DNA of 64,000 bases from Pelodera strongyloides (Eukaryota; Nematoda; Chromadorea; Rhabditida; Rhabditidae), in NCBI GenBank assembly GCA_036852015.1, contig JAANDG010000181.1, forward strand, positions 124,001 through 188,000, given 5' to 3'. Below, one piece after another: positions 46,022 to 64,000 of the stretch. The stretch's first letter is position 1, and every line of letters begins with the position of its first letter. Position numbers and translations under genes: made by a program. The notes under the pieces were generated by a model. The model was not told the origin of the DNA. It searched no databases and saw only the letters and a list, made by a program, of their open reading frames with translations.

Positions 46022-49000
46022 ATGTCTGCGGCCTCAAGACGTCAGCTAATTGATTTGTCAATGCGAGCGGTCAGGGATCGATTTGTGAAGTTCTCGTCAC
46101 TAAATCTACCACCACTCAGTTCAGAAGAGAGCCTTGTACGGGAGCGTTCCACTAAGGTACCTATTTACTCCTTTATATAAAAAGATTCAATTTTATATTC
46201 CGTGTCGGTAATGTTACTTGTTAGGTGGATCCTAGAAAAATGGAGTCTGATCAACAGCGATGAAGATGGAGTGTTTAGCTTAGTACGTATTCTTTTTTTG
46301 TAATAGTAGGGCACTGGTCCAGCCGTGGTGCAAATGGTTTTAGTTACCATGTTTTCATTGAGGAACGACTTGATAGACTTTCAGTTGTTCGACTACACGG
46401 TGCCAGGCGGCAAGAATGCCAGATCAATGTTGGCGTTGTCCGCTTTTGATTCACTGAAACCGCATGCAGACAGCCAGTTGCGAAGATGTATGGCGGAAAG
46501 TGCGGTTACGATTGAAATGGTCAGTTTGCACTTTTAGAGGGGTGTGTGGGTGGACTGTAGTGCTAGTGGTCGATGGGATCAACTTAAGTATGAGCTTACT
46601 GCGCTAGGCTTTTTTAATGAGTTCGCATATGGTTTGTTCTACCTTCCTTTATTTTGGGTAGATATTCGAGTAATTTGGTTATAAGATGATGGTATATGTC
46701 TAACAATAACAGAGTGTGTTTTCTTTTCAGACCCAGAGTTTTTACCTAATTCTCGACGATATTATGGATGGTGCCGAAACGAGACGTGGAAAGACTTGCT
46801 GGTATAAACGGGTATGGATTTACCGTTTATGTTTCAACGTTATGTTTTGCTCCCTGTACATTTGTTGTAGACACAAAACACCAGTACCCGTTCACGTTCT
46901 ACACGTTTAATGTTGAGTTTTGTTTGTTCATTAGGTCATTTATTTAGTTTTTTTTTTTAAATAAAAAAAAGTTGTTTTCTTAGCCTGATGTCGGGATGGC
47001 GGCTATAAACGACGGCCTACTGCTCGACGTCTTCATAAATGATGTGCTTGATGATGCTTTACACGGTCACCCAAATTTGGAAGCTGTTCAGAATGCATTC
47101 AGGCAGGTTAGTCATTTGCTTTTGTTTTGCGACTTTTCGTTGGCTTATTGAATTTGTATATAAAGGGTCGAGCTATATAGTACCTTGACATTTTGATTTT
47201 GAGCCGTTAGCTTGTAAGGTAGTACCGCTACGTAGCATTGTCTTTGCTTTCTGTTTACTTATGAATAGTCCCTTTCCCTTATCTTATCTGGGTTTCATAC
47301 AGTGAGTTTCATAAAAAAATCTTTTAGACAAAGCGAAAAACAACAATTGGACAACTGTTGGATATGGGATCCGTAAGGGATGTTAATAACTTTTCATGGG
47401 AGAGGTAAATTTCTAAATGTGTCGTTTTGTTGCTAGCCATTCGTGATCCTTTCTTTATCGAGGCTTAGTTTTGTGTAGAAAGAGGGTGCGCAATCCAATT
47501 TAATTGCTTAGTTTATCTTATCGCCGTCTACATCCAAATGCTATATTGTAACCTGACTTCTTGGATTATTATCTTCTTGGGTCTTCTTTCGCGAATATAT
47601 TCCCCAGCTTCGCATTTCATGCAAAACGGTTTTCACAGCCGCGTTTGAGTAACCTGGGAGATTTGTCTGTCTCAGAAAAATTAGGGAAAACTTTTAATAC
47701 GTGGGCCTGTGCCTTTAAAGCTGAATTCTCGGTGTTCGAATGAAATGAGATCCTGTAATTTCAGGTACGAGCACTTGGTGGCTCACAAGACCTCTCATTA
47801 CACGTACTGTCTTCCACTACTCCTCGCTATGCTTGTAGCTGATATGAGAGTACACATTCAAAGGGTGGAATCTATCGCCTATAGAATCGGTTTTCTTTTT
47901 CAAAGTCAGGTTAGTGATATTGATGTGTTTGTTTTTGTTATTTGTTTGGGTTTTTTTATACTTTCCTTCTACATTGGTGGAATTTTGGATCCCTTTTGCT
48001 TTCTTTAAATCTCCGCTGCTTTAAAGCGTATGCGGATGCTGTAAAAGTTTGGGCCTGATAACGTTAACAGTTCAGTTCGAACTTTCGAACACTCTAAAAT
48101 TTGATTAAGTTTAGGATGATGTGTTAGACGTATTCGGCGATTCAGAAGTGACAGGGAAAATAGGAACAGACATACAGGTATTTTTTTCCGTATAATTTAA
48201 TCACTGTTCTTAGGCACTACCTACCGTAATACGTCACTGTAGTTTGTCTTTTCCCTCCACTGTAGTTAGTCATTGCAGTTAGTCACTACTACCTACCGTA
48301 GCCAGGCGCTTTATTTATTCACAATATATGTACTGTAGGTAGTTAATGTATTTATTCACGCTATGTGTACTGTAGGTAGTTAATGCTGTTTGGCCACTGT
48401 ATACCGTTGCTAGTTGTTAGTCAGTGTAACTGTAGTTGTAGTTAGCCTGTGCGGTCGTTTTTTTGTTTTACTGTCGATGGTTTGTTAGGTACTTTTTTCT
48501 TTTTTGTTATTTTTTCACATTTACTGCACATTTAGCATGGGTTGTTTTGGTTTTTATTGTTCGTTTCTTTCAGGATGGCAAGTGTACATGGGTTACAGTG
48601 CGAGCGAAGCAGCTGATGAGCGGGAACTCTAATTTAATGAAGGAATTTACGGTTGGTGTTTGAAAGTTCGCCACTATACTTTATTCTTTTTGTTTACTCG
48701 TACTCAAATCTCAAATCAAGTTTAAAACAAAACTTTGAACTAAACCCTTTACCTAATTGTCTTTCTTGTTCTTTTGTTGTCGTTGCTTATTTCATCGAAT
48801 AACATGTGTACTGTACGGAGGCACTATCGATAAATCTCTTAATTGTATTTTGCGACGTGCGCGGTGTACGGTACAGGATTTTAATGCCGTTTTGCAGGAA
48901 AACTTTGGCAGTACTGATCAAAAGAAGGTTGCTGTTGTTCGAAACATCTTTGAGCAATTAGAACTAAGAAAGGAGTTTTCACAATTTGAGAAGAAGTTTT

Positions 49001-49290
49001 CTGGCGCTATTCTACAGGATATTGAGGTTTGTTTATTATGATTATTTATTAGTTTCCTGTTTTGTCTGTAGTAAGGTTTATTGTTTCGTCAATAGGGGTT
49101 TCTTAGCACTTCTTTAAACCCAAGTAGTTTCTAATTGTTTGAGAGAAGCGTATCTGACTTTCGATTGTCTTGTCTTGTGTGTAAGCAGAATTATTAGTGT
49201 TTATTTGGGATACTTCAGACGTTCCCTTTGGTTGAGTTGCAACCTGTATTGTTGGAGGCCGTGCATTCAATACTGGGAAGGAAACTTTGA
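46022..49290 (+). CDS. fdps: Farnesyl diphosphate synthase
   Basis: Mevalonate-pathway prenyltransferase condensing IPP with DMAPP and GPP to FPP. Ten exons: 46022-46156, 46310-46519, 46731-46811, 46984-47106, 47328-47404, 47765-47909, 48115-48177, 48574-48651, 48877-49026, 49219-49290 (377 aa). The first Asp-rich motif is LILDDIMDGAETRRGK with FY at the -5/-4 positions, the aromatic pair that limits chain length to FPP in animal enzymes. The second is DDVLDVFGD followed by GKIGTDIQDGKCTW. Also visible: GGK with ARSM, and HKTSHYTYCLPL. The C terminus is LGRKL, slightly variant of the usual basic R/K-R-x-K end. The ATG is 7 nt after an acceptor (TTACTTCAG, 46014). Nematodes such as C. elegans use FPP for dolichol, ubiquinone, haem A and prenylation but lack cholesterol synthesis. 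All active-site Asp are present. Confidence 0.95.
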
Positions 49291-50477
49291 GATGTGATCC
49301 TATGTTGTTGTTTTGTTGTAATTGTAAAATATTCTAATGATCTAACAGCTGGGGGTTTTTGTAATGACCCTGTAACACCTTTTCCTATCATTTGCTCTTT
49401 ATTGGGTTTGTTTCTTGTTTCTGTGTGGTGCGCTTTACTAGAGGTATATCAGGAGTTTATGTAGTTTAGATATTGAGCTGGCTAATGTGAATATTAGCAG
49501 CTTTGTTGGACTTTACACTTTTATTATTATTTTAATTCTGTGAGCATGCTGCCTTTTGCTTGTGTGATTCTGTTTTTGCTCTTTACTGTTACGAAGCTGC
49601 TTTTCCATGCAAATACTAACCATGGACTGAACTCTGTCTTTCGGCTATATTGCGCTGTACTGTGGGTTAGGAAAAATATCTAATGATATATTCTATTTGT
49701 GTTAGATTTATCTATATATGTGTATGTCTGGTTCATGCTTTGAAAGTTGAACGCTTTTCGTGAGGTTTTTGGGTATTGAAGTTTATGTTCTTTGTTTGCG
49801 AATGATTACAGAATTCTATGTGCGTATTTTTTTTGAATAAACTTTTCCAGTTAATTTGTTGTTTTCAGTTGTGGTGTAATTTCATTTCCTACATACCGCT
49901 TATTGTTTTTATTGAATAAGAATTGAAGCAGATTCGTCTTTTTTTAATGTAGGAGGAACTTGTGATGCATAGTTATAGTTGATAGCATCGCCACTCGTCA
50001 CATATTTATGTAATTGGGCGTAGGTAAATGATGGAGCTTGGTATACGGTAGTCATAAGTAGTCAACCGCAAATGGCTACCGTATACGAGTTTGGCCAGTA
50101 AGCGGTTAATTGCCATACTGAAGCTCTTCCTCCAAAACAAAAGCGCTAAACGTATGGGGTTTGTATGACAGAACATGTGGATTTCGCTGTTGGAGCTACT
50201 GCAATCCATTCAAAGTGAAACTCGGGTGGCTCGCGGCGAAAGAAATTAGGTGCGCCTACATATCGCCGCGAGATTCTCGTTCGTGCAGTGAGCACCTTTT
50301 CGCGAAAACCTGGTGAAGTTAGAGCACTACACCCATTCATTGTCCTACAGTCGTTTCAGCGCGCAACTTTTACGCGCCAGGGTTTCGCCGCGCACGCCCG
50401 AGTTTCGCCGCGCACGTTATAGCATTGAAGAGAAAAGGAAACTTTTAGATCTGGCGGTGGTTGTCCTTGTATGAGTA
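49291..50477. other. FPPS 3' UTR and upstream region of the 843-aa gene
   Basis: T-rich with possible poly(A) signals (AATAAA near 49836). From 50190 it becomes GC-rich with repeated CGCCGCGCAC words. An acceptor (AAACTTTTAG, about 50448) lies 30 nt before the next ATG. No other gene seen. Confidence 0.4.
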
Positions 50478-60372
<9,895 letters not shown>

Positions 60373-60442
60373 GGAGGATCTGAATCAGATTAACGCGTGC
60401 AGTCGTTTGTTTTAGAAGTTTCTTCGCCCACAATCTCCCCAT

Positions 60443-60568
60443 TGCTGGACTACCTAGCAATGGGGCTCGCGCCTCTTTAGTATTTGCTGGACTACCTAGC
60501 AATGGGGCTCGCGCCTCTTTAGTATTTGCTGGACTACCTAGCAATGGGGCTCGCGCCTCTTTAGTATT
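60443..60568 (+). repeat. Three tandem copies of a 42-bp unit
   Basis: Perfect triplication of a unit beginning TGCTGGACTACCTAGCAATG. Each unit can form a small hairpin (TTGCT with AGCAA around GGACTACCT). It starts 70 bp after the stop codon of the 843-aa gene, so it is in the 3' UTR or just beyond. Confidence 0.95.
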
Positions 60569-60572
60569 TCCT

Positions 60573-61228
60573 TGCCTTTGAGACGGTCTCAGTCATTGTT
60601 TAGACTTGTGAAAAACTCAAGTGCTCAATTTTCTGGGAGGTCACGCACATAAAACTTGAAATTTTTATTGTATATTATGTTTTCCTGAGCCTGTCGATTT
60701 AGCCCTTTATAGTTAAATTCCTGTCTTCGTTTTTCTTCTTTGGAATTACTTGAAATGTTTGGTTGTTTTTTTGAAAGATGATCTCTCTTCATTGGAACGC
60801 GCATATCTTATTTGGTAGATTTGTTTTAATACTTCGTATGTTCATGGTTTTTTCATAAACATGCCTCTTGTATGCTCACTACTTGGGTTTGAGGTTTATT
60901 GTGAGTTGATATCATTACTGGTTCACTGACGCGGTGATACTATGTCATACTGTATTGTGCTTACTCTGTGCGCTTTACCATTCTTTTCTATTCCATTTAA
61001 ATATTCTTCTTTTGATATTAAATCGAAGCGTTCGAGGAGCCGTAGTTCTGTTGTCTCCCTTACCCTTTATTCTATGTGTATAGAATCCGTTTCATTAGAA
61101 ACACACCCCAACTCGTTAGAAATGAAAGATTTGTCTGGTATTTAGTTTAATAAAATTTTTATTAGTTTTGTAGTTATGTTGTATCATTCTAAACACTCCG
61201 CACAGCCACCGCACAAGAAAGGTTCTAG
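60573..61228. other. Intergenic, nothing recognised
   Basis: T-rich, probable 3' UTR continuation and spacer of the 843-aa gene. No exon, RNA gene or repeat recognised. Confidence 0.4.
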
Positions 61229-61420
61229 CTCCAGAGAGCGTGGTGAGCGGAAAGGTATTCAATTCCAGTTGGACCACACTTGGCGCACTTTAGAGGAAAT
61301 ATGGGAGCGGCAACTGCGCCATAGGTGTGCCCCATGTTCGCCAACTGGAATAGTGCACCTATGCTCCCGCTGCCGCGCACCCTAAGAGGGGTCCCGCTGC
61401 CGCGCACCCTATGCATGCAC
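61229..61420. repeat. GC-rich foldback
   Basis: ATTCCAGTTGG and its complement CCAACTGGAAT form a stem. Inside and outside are complementary GGGAGCGGCA and CCGCTGCCGCGCACC words, the latter duplicated (61362 and 61394). No target-site duplication identified. Confidence 0.6.
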
Positions 61421-61840
61421 GGTGATGTTTTCCGTTCCGGAGTGCATGATTTTAAAGCGGTATAACACCCGCTTTATTTTTAAAAGTTTTACATTCCTAT
61501 ATGTTGCATGCAAATCAACGTATTTAGAATACAAATCGCGCAGCTATTTGCGTATACTACAAGGGAATACAGCTTCCATAATAAGTTTCGAAATCCGGCT
61601 GTTATTCCGTTCTAGCGTTGTGTGCTATTCTGTGATGAAACGAGGTACGTATTGCCTGTAAACTTAATATTACCTATTACTATTCAAAACAACTGGCTAA
61701 TTAACATTTATTTCATCGCTTTTGAAATTTCTCAACACAATTGAGATTTCACGTATTGGGACAACTGGGGACGTGCATGGGATGGGAACTCAGCGACGTG
61801 CGAGAAGAATAAACGAAGCAGCACAAGTATTATATGTTAA

Positions 61841-61964
61841 AGTGGTGTGACACGTGGTTTTGAAGCGCATTATCTTTTCTGGCACATATCGGAACATTTG
61901 CGCATAATGCAGGGGAAATGCTCTTCTATGTCATACGTTTCAAATACCACGTGCCATATCGCTT
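61841..61964. mobile_element. TTAA MITE, ACGTGGTTTTGAA subfamily
   Basis: Left TTAA at 61837-61840, end AGTGGTGTGACACGTGGTTTTGAA. The right end is the complement of AGCGATATGGCACGTGGTATTTG. The right target site is TTAT. A similar terminus is visible at about 8752-8786 in a phosphatase intron. Confidence 0.7.
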
Positions 61965-62365
61965 TATTCTATAGACTACTCACAACATTCACACACCGTA
62001 TAGTAATATTATTGCCTAGTAAATGTGTCAATTATTCTCTAATTTACACAAAGAAAACAAACAGTATATGGCACAAATTGGGGAATAGTTTACCAGCGGA
62101 AGCTCATATAAAGGCTCGACTAGAATTTGTTGGAGACCAATTAGCAATTGCAAGTAATTACAATTACGAGACGAGTAGGGGGTAAGATGGGAAGTTCGGA
62201 GTCAATAGCAATCAAAAGCTAATACACAAACGTTTACAAAAGAACATTGGAATAAACATCACACGAGTTTAGAGATCAGAGCAAGTGTTCAATAGTTAGC
62301 GGAATATTAGTCAGCGTCAAGTATAAATGGGTTGTTGTTTAGTATGTACATTTGGAGTTATTTAA

Positions 62366-62510
62366 AGGGAAATACTGGCCGGTTTTTGCATCGTGGACAA
62401 CTGGATCTCGATTTTTTATTCTAATTTATGTTCATTTGCATAAGCTGCATAAGATGCTGGTGTACCCGATGTGTTTCAAAAACCGGCCGGTCTTTGCTTT
62501 CACATAAATC
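62366..62510. mobile_element. TTAA MITE, relative of 34918-35089
   Basis: Left TTAA at 62362-62365, then AGGGAAATACTGGCCGGTTTTT. Interior TTATTCTAATTTATG and TCATTTGCATAAG, right end GTGTTTCAAAAACCGGCCGG. The right terminus is decayed. Confidence 0.8.
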
Positions 62511-62593
62511 AAGAAACGACAACAATGCAGGTCAACTAGTAAGTTAGTATCCATGACAAGGCTGGTAGTATTTGGACTTTGGCTTGGCCTTAA

Positions 62594-63074
62594 AGGGATA
62601 GGTTCATCTCAAATCACCTCCCTTTTTATTGTTTTTATTGATAATGGCACAAATATCATTCACAATGAAAATTAAATCAATCACAGAACAATACACCTCG
62701 CAGAAGAATCTTCCGTTATAGGAAGCCAGTTGATCGGAAGCCAAAATCTAAACGCAAAAACTAATATCGTACACAGATCGTGCGGGCCAATGGCAATTAG
62801 CCAAGCTACAAACTACACTTGGCAGGTAATTATTTTCCACGGGTGGTATCATTTAATTTGCTCTTGGCTAATTGCCATTAGCCCAGGCGATCTGTGTACG
62901 GTTTTAGTTTTTGAGTTTAGATTTTGGCTTCCGATCAACTAGCTTCCAATAAAGGAAGCTTCTTCTGCGAGGCGTATTGTTCTGTGATTGATTTAATTTT
63001 CATTGTGAATGATATTTGTGCTATTATCAATAAAAACAATAAAAAGAGAGGTGATTTGAGATGAACCTATCCCT
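62594..63074. mobile_element. TTAA-flanked foldback MITE with about 210-240-bp arms
   Basis: Flanked by TTAA (62590-62593, 63075-63078). Arms begin AGGGATAGGTTCATCTCAAA and match their reverse complement for more than 200 bp with few mismatches, around a spacer of less than 60 bp. 481 bp in total, no coding capacity. The high arm identity suggests recent origin. Confidence 0.93.
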
Positions 63075-63614
63075 TTAAAGAGAATAGACCCAAGGTTAAA
63101 TATCCGGTAGATTTAGCAGTTACCAGGAGCCTGGGTGCAAAACGATAAACCAGGGGGCTTGTTCGCTTTAAACGGGAAATCCTCAAAAATATGGCGTCAT
63201 ATATAAATTATTCACCGGGATCAAAGTTATATGGCATTGTTTATAAGTAGAAAAAGCGGACCTACAACAACCTTTATACAACTAAAGGCTAACGGTATAC
63301 AAGTGAACTTTATTGCCTACACCACACACGTGGACATGCGTACGTACATATACCATACCTCAACGGGGCGTATGTCAGTTAAAAAGGGGGCGGAGCTAGC
63401 GGATTTTGGTATGTTTTGCTGCAAGAGTCACATGTTACTCACTTGAATAGAGTAGTTGTAAAATCCGCTGACCCAATTATCGGTACCCTAGGACCGTGAT
63501 TCAAAACTCTTGTTAGGGCTTTCGTAGGCTTACAGTGGGCAGTTTCCCGGGACTAGGGCCAAGGGCCTAGGCCCAGGTGGTCCTGTTACAGTATGCAAAT
63601 CAGTAAGAGACAAT

Positions 63615-64000
63615 TTATCCTCTCTTCATGTCCTCGTTGATCTTGTTCTGGATGAGGTTGGGCAGCTCGCTCACGTCCTCGATCTGAACGGAAACAGATA
63701 GAATAATGGCTGCGCCTAGCCCCAAATGAGACCTCAACTTTCTTTACCTTTCTTTACTTACAAGTTTCTACCTAAGACACTCTGCGCGCGTCTCCTGACT
63801 TAAAGCCGTATTGTACCTACTTTGGGAGATTGCATGTGATACGAATTTTCTATGTATCCCACGCAAATTTCTGATCCCCGTCCGAAACTTCCGGCACCAA
63901 ATTAACTAGGGTTAGGATACATAGGATTTGCCTATCATATGCAAATTTCCCAAAGGAGGACAATACTGCTTTAACTACACTAACCGACCAGCCATGCTCC
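63615..64000 (-). CDS. Last exon of an unidentified gene (partial)
   Basis: 63615-63683 has a good acceptor (TTCCGTTCAG) and encodes IEDVSELPNLIQNKINEDM, then KRG and stop. A preceding exon probably ends at the window edge (about 63983-64000, before GTTAGT), giving EHGWS joined in phase to IEDVS. Codons are strongly G/C-ending (GTG AGC GAG CTG CCC AAC CTC ATC CAG), unlike other genes here, which suggests high expression. Too short to name. Confidence 0.65.

Noticed and set aside
60443..60568. CRISPR-like short repeat array
   Set aside because: Units are head-to-tail without spacers and the genome is eukaryotic; a simple tandem triplication.

Overview
This is eukaryotic DNA from a nematode. 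Every gene is intron-rich (up to 25 coding exons) with GT-AG splice sites. The window holds a perfect copy of the 22-nt nematode SL1 spliced leader (31053-31074, minus strand) and about four copies of the nematode telomere hexamer TTAGGC (53298-53324). Several genes have a splice acceptor 2-7 nt before the ATG, the usual sign of SL trans-splicing. Acceptors are variable (TTTAG, TTCAG, TTGCAG) rather than the rigid TTTTCAG of Caenorhabditis, so I would not place it in that genus. I cannot name the species.

Layout. 0.7-21.6 kb is on the minus strand: RAE1/Gle2 mRNA-export factor (708-4818, 12 exons), a PTP1B/TC-PTP-type tyrosine phosphatase (6139-11478) with two alternative last exons, one encoding a C-terminal membrane anchor, and a long Ser/Pro-rich, Cys/His zinc-finger protein I do not recognise (12748-21609). 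22.4-29.4 kb is on the plus strand: the ESCRT-III subunit CHMP2B (22384-24745), with an exon-disrupting internal duplication, then a two-exon gene for a helical plus fascin/beta-trefoil-like protein (27203-28404), then a broken duplicate of the CHMP2B 3' end (29357-29910). 30.5-40.8 kb is on the minus strand: AP endonuclease APEX1/EXO-3 (30529-38299), a small RRM protein about 270 bp upstream of it that may share an operon (38569-38907), and a decayed non-LTR retrotransposon (40105-40790). 40.9-60.4 kb is on the plus strand: WAVE/SCAR (40870-44940, 11 exons), farnesyl diphosphate synthase (46022-49290, 10 exons), and an 843-residue Ser/Pro/Asp/Glu-rich protein of unknown family (50478-60372, 25 exons) with a tRNA-Gly(GCC) in one intron. 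The last exon of another minus-strand gene is at the right edge.

The genes are conserved housekeeping functions (nuclear export, phosphotyrosine signalling, membrane scission, base-excision repair, Arp2/3 activation, isoprenoid synthesis) and do not form one pathway. The accessory content lies in introns and intergenic DNA: at least six small TTAA-flanked inverted-repeat elements (MITEs), a tRNA-headed SINE with a clear 14-bp target-site duplication, several foldback elements, and short recent tandem duplications, several of which hit exon ends or splice sites.

Exon coordinates were derived by hand from reading-frame continuity, splice consensus and remembered family alignments. The multi-exon models close in frame (RAE1 368 aa, PTP 453 or 403 aa, APEX 311 aa, WAVE 473 aa, FPPS 377 aa, orphan 843 aa). 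No database search was run.
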